Under the pieces are notes generated by a model. The model ran no database searches, was not told the origin of the DNA, and saw only the letters and a list, made by a program, of their open reading frames with translations. From CAYUNT01 sp964446285 (GTDB taxonomy: Bacteria; Sumerlaeota; Sumerlaeia; SLMS01; CAYUNT01), in contig CAYUNT010000071.1 in the NCBI GenBank assembly GCA_964446285.1, forward strand, positions 1 through 19,567: a DNA stretch of 19,567 nt. Direction: 5' to 3'. The translations under genes and the position numbers were made by a program. Positions 8,655 through 16,100 of the stretch are shown here, piece after piece. Numbering within the stretch: the stretch's first letter is position 1; each line of letters starts with the position of its first letter.

Positions 8655-9403
8655 GTATGAATTTCGCAAAAAAATGGGGCGCGGGCGTCTTGCTGGTTCC
8701 GGCCTTCGCGTGCCTTCTCGCTGCCGGATGCGGCAGCGTGAGGATTACGCCCATCTCGGGCGATCATCTCGTGCCCAAGCCTTCCGGATTTGAAGTGAAG
8801 CTTTTCGAAAATAAAGTCCAGCAACCGCACCGCGAGATTGCCTGGATTGATTCCCGGGCGCTGCCGGACCCCTCGCCCGAACAAAAGGAATTGCAATTGC
8901 GCCAAATCCAGGACGCCGCGCGCAAACTGGGGGCGGATGCCGTGCACGACATGCGCCCGCTCGATTTGCGCGTCAAAGGCATTGTAATGGATGAGCGCGT
9001 GCCTTTTAACGCGTTCAAGCAAGGGGAATACACGCTGCGTTTCTGGCGAGGAACAGCCATTGTGTATCAAACGGCCGCCGAAGCGAGCGCGGCTGGCGCG
9101 ACGGGGGCGGCGCAATTGTTGGCGCCAGCGTCTCCCGCGCCTTCCGACGTTTCGCAGCCTTCCACCGCCGCCCCGGCGAAAAGCCAGCCTGTTTCCTCCG
9201 CTTCTTCTGATGCTTCTTCTTCGGCGGCGGCGGACGGGGCGAAAAAGGCGGAGGAAAAGCCCCAGCCAGCGCCCACCCCCGCGCCTCTTCCTCCAACGCT
9301 TGCCCCGCTTCCAACCATTTCTCCCCTTTCGCCGCTGGAGCGAACCCCGGCTCCATCGCCAACTCCATCGGCAAGTCCGTCTCCGGCGCCCGCGGCTCGC
9401 TGA
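8651..9403 (+). CDS. Lipoprotein with Pro/Ala/Ser-rich tail, operon partner of the GT-C pair
   Basis: The 250-residue product starts with a lipoprotein signal: basic N terminus, hydrophobic run and lipobox LAAGC with Cys27. Residues about 30-140 are a small globular domain (LGADAVHDMRPLDLRVKGIV at 93-112), whose 'KLGADAV' helix end recalls small bacterial lipoproteins and YbjQ-like folds that carry a 'GADAV' motif; this is a loose resemblance. Residues about 141-250 are Ala/Pro/Ser-rich, ending in PTPSASPSPAP repeats, probably an extended cell-wall or periplasm-spanning linker. The GTG at 8651 overlaps the previous stop by four bases and has GGAAGGA about 10 bases upstream; ATG 8657 is the alternative start. 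No precise function can be given. Overlap with the Agl23-like gene suggests it serves the same envelope process. Confidence 0.75.
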   Translation: MSMNFAKKWGAGVLLVPAFACLLAAGCGSVRITPISGDHLVPKPSGFEVKLFENKVQQPHREIAWIDSRALPDPSPEQKELQLRQIQDAARKLGADAVHDMRPLDLRVKGIVMDERVPFNAFKQGEYTLRFWRGTAIVYQTAAEASAAGATGAAQLLAPASPAPSDVSQPSTAAPAKSQPVSSASSDASSSAAADGAKKAEEKPQPAPTPAPLPPTLAPLPTISPLSPLERTPAPSPTPSASPSPAPAAR

Positions 9404-9451
9404 GTTTTCCGCGGCCATATATCTTTTTCGAGAGGCCCCAAAACTTACCCT

Positions 9452-10528
9452 ATGACCCGTCCATCCCCTCGTCCGCGACGCCTTGTGCATCTGGCCGAAG
9501 GCGCATTCCACCCTAAGGAAGCCAAAACTAGCGCCGGCGTCATTCGCTACGGCATCCACGAATCTGTCGCGATCATCGACTCGACCAACGTCGGCAAAAC
9601 CAGCCGTGACATCATCGGAAATGACAAGCCGATTCCCATCGTGGCCTCTCTGGCCGAGGCGCTGGCCTATAAACCCGACTGCCTTTTGATCGGCGTGGCT
9701 CCGCGCGGCGGCAAACTTCCCGATGCCTGGCGGCGCATCCTCCTCGACGCCCTTGAAGCGGGTTTGGACATCTACAGCGGCTTGCACACTTTCATTAGCG
9801 ACGACGCGGAATTCGCCGAAGCGGCGCGGCGGCATGGGCGGCAGATTTGGGATGTTCGCAAGGCGCCCAAAGGCATCCCCGTGGCCGAAGCCAAATGCCG
9901 CTTCACAAAATCTTATGTGAACCTCAGCGTTGGCTCGGATTGCAGCGTAGGCAAGATGTCCACATCGCTCCAGGTGCAGCGGGCGGCCATGCGTCGCGGA
10001 ATGCGCGCGGAATTTGTCGCCACGGGGCAGACGGGCATCCTTATTTCCGGCTGGGGGCATCCGATCGACGCCATTCCGGGGGATTTTATTGCGGGCGCGG
10101 TCGAACAAGACGTGATGTCCGTCGATGGCGAGTGCGATATGATCCTGGTCGAGGGACAGGGTTCGTTGCTGCATCCGGGGTATTCATCCGTTACAATGGG
10201 CCTGATCCACGGATGCCTGCCAGACAGCATGATTTTCTGCCATGAAGCCACTCGCCGCCAACTCGCCCGCGATTACGGAATCCCGTTTCCGCCTATCATG
10301 GAAATGGCGAAGATGCACGCCGACGTGGCCGGATGGGTGAAAGAAACGAAAATTGTCGGCATCGCGATGAATACATTTGATTTGAACGAGGCCGAAGCGC
10401 GCGAGGCTATCCGCGCTACCGAACGCGAAACCGGCCTTCCCACGGCCGATGCGGTGCGTTTTGGCGCGGAACCGCTTCTCGAAGCCATCCTTGCCCACGG
10501 GCGAAAAATCGGCAAATTCGCCCGGTAA
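9452..10528 (+). CDS. DUF1611 family P-loop protein (DgcN-type)
   Basis: The 358-residue product matches DUF1611 in length and layout: an N-terminal Rossmann-like domain (1 to about 145) and a C-terminal P-loop domain (about 150-355). The P-loop reads SVGSDCSVGKMS (159-170), a Walker A variant with GKM in place of GKS/GKT, as is typical of this family. Further marks are ILVEGQGSLLHPGYSSVTMG (231-250), DSMIFCHEATR (258-268) and GIAMNTFDL (303-311). Characterised relatives (DgcN) act in D-glutamate breakdown as D-glutamate N-acetyltransferases working with the enolase-superfamily enzyme DgcA. No dgcA-like gene is adjacent here, so the substrate may differ. The gene follows the lipoprotein by 48 bases on the same strand and may be co-transcribed. 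The ATG at 9452 has no clear Shine-Dalgarno site. Confidence 0.85.
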   Translation: MTRPSPRPRRLVHLAEGAFHPKEAKTSAGVIRYGIHESVAIIDSTNVGKTSRDIIGNDKPIPIVASLAEALAYKPDCLLIGVAPRGGKLPDAWRRILLDALEAGLDIYSGLHTFISDDAEFAEAARRHGRQIWDVRKAPKGIPVAEAKCRFTKSYVNLSVGSDCSVGKMSTSLQVQRAAMRRGMRAEFVATGQTGILISGWGHPIDAIPGDFIAGAVEQDVMSVDGECDMILVEGQGSLLHPGYSSVTMGLIHGCLPDSMIFCHEATRRQLARDYGIPFPPIMEMAKMHADVAGWVKETKIVGIAMNTFDLNEAEAREAIRATERETGLPTADAVRFGAEPLLEAILAHGRKIGKFAR

Positions 10529-10591
10529 TTTGCAGCCTTCATAAGCAGACGAGCGCGTTTGCGCAACTCCTCTTCCCACGGGGGAAAAGTG

Positions 10592-11512
10592 ATGAATGAC
10601 CTCATTTGCCCACGGCGCGGCAGGAATCCATTGGGGGATGCGGAGTCGCGCGGCTTGCGGCAGCGGATGACGTTCGCAATCGCTGGTATGGGATTGGCCA
10701 TTCTTCTGGCGGCGCTGCTCCTCGTGTCGGGCGGGTGTGGACTTGAGAAGAATTCAGCGGAATTGGCTGGCAAACCCGCCGCCTCTGCTGTTTCCACTCC
10801 CGACATCGCGAATGCTTCCATCGCCCCAGCCACTGCAGGTTCTGCCGCCGCCGCTGCCGCCGCCGAAGCGAACTGGCCCGATCCGGCGCGATACGAAAAA
10901 GAAATCGCCGCCTTCGAACAAGCGGATCGCGCCGCCATGCCGCCCGCAGGAGCTGTGCTGGCCATCGGGTCGTCGAGCATGCGCGGATGGCATAAGACGA
11001 TTTCACGCGACCTTGCGCCGTTGACGATCATCCCGCGCGGATTCGGCGGAAGCACGATGCATGATCTCGAAGCCTATGCGGATCGCGTGATCTTCCCCTA
11101 TAAGCCGCGCGCCATTCTCATTTACGAAGGCGACAATGACATCGCGGCGGGAGTGCCTCCCGCGGCTGTGCTCGCTTCATTCGCGCGGCTCGTGGAGCGG
11201 ATTCATGCGCAATTGCCCGGAACGCGCGTTTATGTGCTTTCCGCGAAGCCCAGCCCGCTGCGCTGGGAGCATTGGCCGCGCACCGCCGAACTCAATGCCG
11301 GTTTGCGCGCCGCCTGCGAAGCCGATCCGCTCCTTGAGTTCAGCGATGTGGCGACGCCTATGCTTGGCGCAAACGGACAGCCGCGCCCGGAACTGTTTCT
11401 CGGCGACCGCCTCCACATGAACGCGCAGGGATATGTCTTGTGGACGCAGATCGTGCGTCCGGCGTTGGTGGAAAAAGAACAGGCGGGCGAAAACGCCGGC
11501 GCGGGAAAATAG
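10592..11512 (+). CDS. SGNH/GDSL hydrolase lipoprotein
   Basis: The 306-residue protein carries a hydrophobic segment (29-45) ending in VSGGC, with Cys49 a likely lipid anchor, although the lipobox is not ideal. An Ala-rich linker (about 50-95) is followed by an SGNH hydrolase domain. Block I is AIGSSSMRGW (124-133), with the nucleophile in GSSS; block II is RGFGGST (149-155); block III is EGDNDI (179-184), the G-x-N-D motif; block V is DRLHMNAQGY (272-281), giving Asp272 and His275. This is an esterase or acetylhydrolase, probably acting on cell-envelope or extracellular glycans or lipids. The start at 10592 (GTG 10589 is also possible) was chosen because GGGGGA lies at 10580-10585; the frame opens earlier at a TTG at 10559. 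It follows the DUF1611 gene by 63 bases. Confidence 0.88.
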   Translation: MNDLICPRRGRNPLGDAESRGLRQRMTFAIAGMGLAILLAALLLVSGGCGLEKNSAELAGKPAASAVSTPDIANASIAPATAGSAAAAAAAEANWPDPARYEKEIAAFEQADRAAMPPAGAVLAIGSSSMRGWHKTISRDLAPLTIIPRGFGGSTMHDLEAYADRVIFPYKPRAILIYEGDNDIAAGVPPAAVLASFARLVERIHAQLPGTRVYVLSAKPSPLRWEHWPRTAELNAGLRAACEADPLLEFSDVATPMLGANGQPRPELFLGDRLHMNAQGYVLWTQIVRPALVEKEQAGENAGAGK

Positions 11513-11558
11513 GAAAGGCCTGCCTTGTCCTAAATCTTTGCCAGCTCGCCATATAGAT

Positions 11559-11594
11559 GGGTCCTATAGGACTTATGGGACCTGTGGGACGAAT
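11559..11594. repeat. Four imperfect 9-base tandem repeats
   Basis: The units read GGGTCCTAT, AGGACTTAT, GGGACCTGT and GGGACGAAT, approximating GGGACNTAT. The first two units contain the perfect 12-base palindrome GTCCTATAGGAC at 11561-11572. Short GGGACCTAT-type tandem repeats recur in intergenic DNA of several environmental bacterial phyla, and this looks like such an element. The role is unknown. Confidence 0.6.
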
Positions 11595-11620
11595 GTGGCG
11601 CTTGGCTTTCTTTTTCAAAA

Positions 11621-11649
11621 TATACAAATTTCCCGTAATCCTGTTCCCT
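11621..11649 (-). repeat. Dispersed repeat copy, inverted match to 26-54
   Basis: The minus strand of this stretch matches 26-54 at 28 of 29 bases. It sits between the 9-base tandem repeats and the transposase remnant, in an AT-richer patch. Immediately to its right, the hairpin at 11654-11670 is not shared with the left copy. Confidence 0.7.
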
Positions 11650-11681
11650 GAATTTGCTCTGAAGGAGCAATATAACTTGGC

Positions 11682-11749
11682 TTGGGGCAAGCGAAGCGCC
11701 GCCCTGGGAAGCCGAGACACCAACAAGAAATCGACAGCGTTGGGGCAAG
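11682..11749. repeat. Ten-base direct repeat at the transposase remnant's truncation point
   Basis: TTGGGGCAAG occurs at 11682-11691 and again at 11740-11749. The second copy falls where similarity of the transposase remnant to its family stops. AGACACC at 11715-11721 is also complementary to GGTGTCT at 11753-11759. The pattern suggests a deletion or insertion that joined the remnant to unrelated DNA through short repeats, but this is inference. Confidence 0.4.
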
Positions 11750-11971
11750 ATGGGTGTCTTGAAAAAGAGTCCCCGCCGTGACGGACACCTGCCGCCGGCA
11801 GGATTTGCATAAGAACAGGCCGTGCTTCATGGACTAGGCCGTCGTGTCGGCGCATCGCGGACATACAAAGCCCCTGAGCCATCGCAGGGCGCACAGATAG
11901 TCCCGGCACGCTTGGTTCGTGGAAAAGCGCGCCTCGAAATCGATGAGCGTCCGGGGGTAGTCTTCGCTCAT
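11735..11971 (-). pseudogene. Truncated IS1595-family transposase remnant with in-frame amber codon
   Basis: Reading the minus strand from ATG 11971, residues run MSEDYPRTLIDFEARFSTNQ, then ACRDYLCALRWLRGFVCPRC, which is the N-terminal zinc-binding region of IS1595/ISXO2-type transposases (Zn_Tnp_IS1595, PF12760). The first CPRC knuckle is followed by an in-frame TAG at 11834-11836, where intact relatives usually have Trp, and then in the same frame by HGLFLCKSCRRQVSVTAG and TLFQDTHL, the second CxxC knuckle and the conserved FQDT stretch. Similarity ends near 11735. The whole catalytic DDE part is missing, so the remnant cannot be a working transposase. The stop is a point change and not a frameshift. 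Terminal inverted repeats were not identified. Confidence 0.8.
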
Positions 11972-12222
11972 GGAGGCAACTACAATATATAGCGCTTGGT
12001 TGAGTCCAGTGCATGCCCCTATTTCCAAATGATGTGAACAGCCGAAATCGCAAGAGGACCACAATTGAATATCTTTCGTGATAATCGGAGGCAAATACGC
12101 CGGGAGAAAGCCCGCAAAAGGATTAAAAACAGTCTGGTGGAAAAAAAAGTGCAACGGTTGGGATGGATTTATCGTCTATTACTGTGAAGGGCGGCGCGGC
12201 CCATTGACGAAAGGACAGCCGA

Positions 12223-12825
12223 ATGAAACGAGAACACCTCCACGCATTTACTTTGATCGAGTTGCTGATTGTTGTGGCGATTATCGCGATTCTGGCGGCC
12301 ATTGCGCTGCCAAACTTCCTGGAAGCGCATACGCGCGCAAAGGTCTCGCGCGCCCGCGCCGATTTGCGCACTCTGGCCACCGCGCTCGAAGCTTACCGCA
12401 CCGATTATAACGCCTATCCGGTGTTTATGGACGGCGCGCTTGAAATGATTCGGCCGGTCAGCCGCCGCATGATCCCGCTCACGACGCCGATTTCCTTCAT
12501 CACTTCGCTGCCGCGCCGCGATGTGTTTCCGGATAAAACAATTGACGATATTGTTGATACCTACGACTACGCCGAGGCGGCTTCATTTGCGCGCCGGGGC
12601 GATACGCAGCCTTCCTACCGCACGCGCGGGGCGGAATGGCGCCTGTCCAGTTCCGGACCGGACGGCGTGAACACCTGGGGCGGACCGCTCAGCATCAACC
12701 CGATTGACAATCCTGGATTTGACTACGATCCGACCAATGGAACAACGAGCAACGGCGACATTGTCCGTGTTGGCCCTCGAAGCGGTTACGCGGGGAATTT
12801 CCTGTATCCGAATGGCATCTATTAA
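12223..12825 (+). CDS. GspG-like type II secretion/type IV pseudopilin
   Basis: The 200-residue product has a class III signal: short leader MKREHLHA, then FTLIELLIVVAIIAILAAIA and LPNF. Prepilin peptidase should cut between Ala8 and Phe9; the residue before the cut is Ala, not the usual Gly, and Glu5 of the mature form (residue 13) is present. The helix region continues with EAHTRAKVSRARADLRTLAT and a YRTDYNAYP motif (58-66), as in GspG-like pseudopilins. The C-terminal part contains FDYDPTNGTTSNGDIVRVG, a beta-rich piece found in a group of solitary pseudopilins from environmental phyla. AAGGA lies 8 bases before the ATG. No other secretion or pilus gene is in the window, so it probably works with machinery encoded elsewhere. 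Confidence 0.88.
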   Translation: MKREHLHAFTLIELLIVVAIIAILAAIALPNFLEAHTRAKVSRARADLRTLATALEAYRTDYNAYPVFMDGALEMIRPVSRRMIPLTTPISFITSLPRRDVFPDKTIDDIVDTYDYAEAASFARRGDTQPSYRTRGAEWRLSSSGPDGVNTWGGPLSINPIDNPGFDYDPTNGTTSNGDIVRVGPRSGYAGNFLYPNGIY

Positions 12826-12906
12826 GGCAGCCCGCCGCGCCAGGGTGGGGCGTAGCCGCGCAAATCGCGCAAAGTTGGGCCGGGGCGCATCTGGACGCTG
12901 TTACGG

Positions 12907-12948
12907 CCAGCAAGATGTTTGTAGTTCAAACTTTAGTTTGCTTGCTGG
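12907..12948. repeat. Nested inverted repeat, possible hairpin element
   Basis: CCAGCAAG at 12907-12914 is complementary to CTTGCTGG at 12941-12948. Within it CAAAC at 12927-12931 pairs with GTTTG at 12936-12940 around a TTTA loop, and this inner stem abuts the outer right arm directly. On the left a 12-base bulge separates the stems. It lies 81 bases after the pseudopilin stop and has no T-run, so it is either a repeat element or a 3' end structure. Confidence 0.5.
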
Positions 12949-13108
12949 CAGATAGCACGCTGAAGCGTGAACTGCGAACTTTCTGTAATAGTGCCAAGAT
13001 GCGACCTCGGGCCGTGAACAAAGCGTTCTCTCGTTTCTTTGCAGCCAGACACCTGCTTTCTTAAACGAATAATCATAGAAGACAAGATTGACTTCCAGAA
13101 CGCCTCGG

Positions 13109-13120
13109 GAAAACGTTTTC
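13109..13120. promoter_or_regulatory. LacI-type operator-like palindrome
   Basis: GAAAACGTTTTC is a perfect 12-base palindrome centred on CG, the form typical of operators bound by LacI/GalR-family regulators. It lies about 30 bases before the GTG start at 13152. A second AACGTTT occurs at 13129-13135, between the palindrome and the ribosome site. Its position would suit repression of the downstream secreted enzyme, for example in response to a sugar, but no regulator gene is in the window. Confidence 0.4.
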
Positions 13121-13151
13121 GGACGATGAACGTTTCTCCGGAGGTGTTTCG

Positions 13152-16100
13152 GTGAGAAAATTGCAGCATCTTTCCCCGATCTTTTTCGCTCTGGCTATGG
13201 CGCTTCTGGCATTGCAGCTGGCATGGGCGCAGCCGCCTCGGCCGGCCCAATCCGCAATGGCGGCTCCGGCGGCTTCTTCCGCTGATTCGCAAGCCCGCGA
13301 AACTCTCAGCGCGATGATTCAATCCGAACAGTCCAAAACAAAAAGCGGCGCGCTTTGGGATACGCTTTTGTTTCCGCCGGGAGCCAAGATCGAGGATTTG
13401 CGCATCGACAATTCGGGCGCGACGATCATTTTCAACCGCCAGATGGGCGACCGCGTCTGGACGCCCGAGTCGCGCGCTCGCCTCGAGGCGGGCATTCGCG
13501 CCGCGCTTTCGGCCCAATTGCCTCCAGCGGCGCCGCTCAAATTGCAGATTCGTTTCTCGGAAGGCCGGGGCGATGACCGCTTTTCACAGGACCAGGATTT
13601 CGATCTCTACGTAGTGGATCGCGCCACGATTCAAAAGCGCCAGGCAGAACGCCAGGTTCAGACGCCCCCGCTGGCTGCGCCGGTGATTGCCCGCCCAGAC
13701 TACGCAGGCGGCGCGCCCACAGCCGGGCTTCAGGGGCGCAACATTGTGCTGGGGCCGAGCCACGGTTCGACTTGGCACAAGGAAAACCGCTGGCAATTCC
13801 AGCGCGCGTATCTCTTCACGACCATCGAAGATTTGTATCCGATGTCGTATGTGAATCAGTTTTTGATCCCGATGCTCGAGAACGCGGGCGCCGTGGTCTG
13901 GAATGAACGCGAACGCGATTTCCAGACGGCGGAAGTGATTGTCGATAACGACGGCGCGCAGGCGCGTTCGGAATTCAAAACCACAGGCGCATGGGAATCG
14001 GTTGCAGGCGGCGGATGGCGCGGGGGGCGTCCGGCGTCGCTGGACGAAACCACTATGCCTTTCACGCTCGGAACAACATTGAAGGCCGCCGTGGGTCCCA
14101 CCGCTCCGGCGCCGGAAGCAATCTATATTCCCTACATTCCGAAAGACGGACGCTATGCTGTATATGCATCATGGCATCATGCGCCCGAGAACAGCCCATC
14201 GGTGCTGGTTCGCGTCAGGCATCTGGGCGGAACGACCACCGTGCGTGTAAATCAGCAAGTGGCGGGGGAGACGTGGGTATTCCTCGGGTTCTTCGAGTTT
14301 GCTCAGGGCGCGAGCGCAGATCAGGGGAGCGTGACAATCTCCGCCGAAGGCGCTACCCCATCCGAGGCGGCGCAGAAAGCCGGCCGCCCCACCTTTGTAA
14401 CTGCGGATGCGGTGCGCTTTGGCGGCGGCATGGGCAACGTGGCTCCCGGAGGCGAAGTAAGCGGGCTGCCGCGCTATGCCGAAGCGGCGCGTTACTGGCT
14501 CCAATATGCCGGCGCGCCCGCCGACCTTGTGTATTTGATGAAGACCAGCGAAGGTCATTTCGGAGTCGATTACAATCGCGACATCACGAGCCGCGGCGAA
14601 TGGGCGAATTACCTTCAGGGCGCCCCGAACGGCCCGAATAAAAATCTTTCCAATCCAGGACTAGGCGTGCCGATCGATCTTTTCCTCGCCTGGCACACGG
14701 ACGCCGGGACCAGCATGGATGATATTATCGGGACGCTGGCGATTTACCGAATCATGGACGACAATGACAAAGACCGATTCCCCGATGGGCGGTCGCGCTG
14801 GCTGAATCGCGATCTGACTTCGCTGATCCAGGACGAAATCTGCCGGACGGCACGGGCGAATTTCACGAGCACATGGGCGAGGCGCGCTTGCGGCCAGGGC
14901 TACACGGCCTACGGCGAGGCGCGGCGCCCCAATATGCCCTCCACGCTCCTCGAACTCCTCTCGCATCAAAACCTGAACGACATGAAATACGGCCTCGATC
15001 CGCGCTGGCGGCGCGACATCTCGCGGTCAATATATAAGGCAATGCTGAAATTTGTGGCGTGGTCGAATGGCTATGACCCCATCGTCACGCCACTTGAACC
15101 AACGCATCTTGCCGCGCGGCATCTGGGTGGCGGCCGCGTGGAACTTGCATGGCGCGCGCAGATGGACCCGCTCGAACCTACTGCCACGCCCGACGGATAC
15201 ATTGTGTATATGGGGCGCGATGGCCGTTCGTATGACAATGGGCGGCGTGTCGAAGGGGCGGAGAAATTCGTCGCCGAAGGGATTGCTGAAGGCACGACGA
15301 CATATTTCCGCGTAACGGCATACAACCGCGGCGGTGAATCCTTCCCGACTTCGGTCGTGGCTGTTCGATGGGTGGCGGGCAAAAACCCCGTCCTGCTTGT
15401 GGATGGATTCAACCGCATTTGCGGACCGGTCATTATGGACGGCAAGGATGCGCAAGGTTTCGACCGCCGCAACGATCCAGGCGTTCCGTATCAGTTCAAT
15501 TGCCTGCTCGTGGGCGACGAACGCGATTTCGACACCAAATCCGAATGGGAAAACGACCTCGAAACGCCGGGATGGGGCGGCAGCATCCGCGACCGGCTCA
15601 ATGTGCCCGAACGCGGCAATACGTTCGATCACATCGCGGCCCATGCGCGCGCCCTGGAGGCGGCGGGGGCGGCCTTTGATTCCGCCACAGCGCAGGCGTT
15701 TGCGGCGGGGGCGCCTGAAGGCAACTATGAATTGATCGACTGGATTGCCGGACGCCAGCGCGCCACTCCGCCGCCGGAAACCGCTGCGGCCCATGCGCAC
15801 CCGGACAAAATGAAATTGGAGTTCGCCGTTTTTGAACCGGAGGCGCGCACGCGTCTCGAAGCGCATCTCGGGCGCGGCGGGCGGCTCTTCCTGAGCGGCG
15901 CATACATAATCGATGACCTGATCTACGGCGCGGCGGCAAATGATGCTTCCCGCCAATTTGCAAAGAATGTCCTGGGAATTGACCAGGCGCTTCCTCGCGC
16001 CACACGCTCAAACACAGTGCGCGTCCCGGAAGCGGCCGGCCCCGCCGCCGACCCCAGAGCCGCAGCCTTTGCGGCTATTCGCCCATTCTCCTTTGGATTG

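Larger units (their letters stand above)
11513..12222. other. Repeat-rich intergenic region with transposase remnant
   Basis: About 700 bases separate the SGNH gene from the pseudopilin gene. From left to right there are imperfect 9-base tandem repeats (11559-11594), a copy of the dispersed repeat (11621-11649), a small hairpin (TTGCTC 11654-11659 with GAGCAA 11665-11670), two copies of TTGGGGCAAG, and a decayed minus-strand IS1595-type transposase (about 11735-11971). Base use from about 12000 onward is more AT-rich than in the neighbouring genes. No intact gene is supported here. No clear promoter for the pseudopilin was found. Confidence 0.65.
12826..13151. other. Intergenic region with hairpins and a possible operator
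   Basis: This 326-base gap has no convincing gene. It contains a nested inverted repeat (12907-12948), a short hairpin CACGC-TGAA-GCGTG (12956-12969), and a 12-base palindrome (13109-13120) just before the ribosome site of the next gene. The stretch 12835-12900 is GC-rich and has the look of a decayed repeat or coding remnant, but no family was recognised. Confidence 0.55.

Noticed and set aside
9390..9428. Possible terminator between the lipoprotein and DUF1611 genes
   Set aside because: CCGCGG repeats at 9390-9395 and 9409-9414 could pair, but the stem is short and the T-run (TTTTT at 9424-9428) is not directly adjacent.
8618..10174. Minus-strand frame of 518 codons
   Set aside because: It lies opposite the lipoprotein and DUF1611 genes and is Arg-rich low-complexity sequence, typical of a shadow frame.
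12086..12120. Possible cyclic-di-GMP riboswitch before the pseudopilin
   Set aside because: GGCAAA and AAAGCC are present, but their order and spacing do not fit the GEMM core, and only a four-base stem forms.
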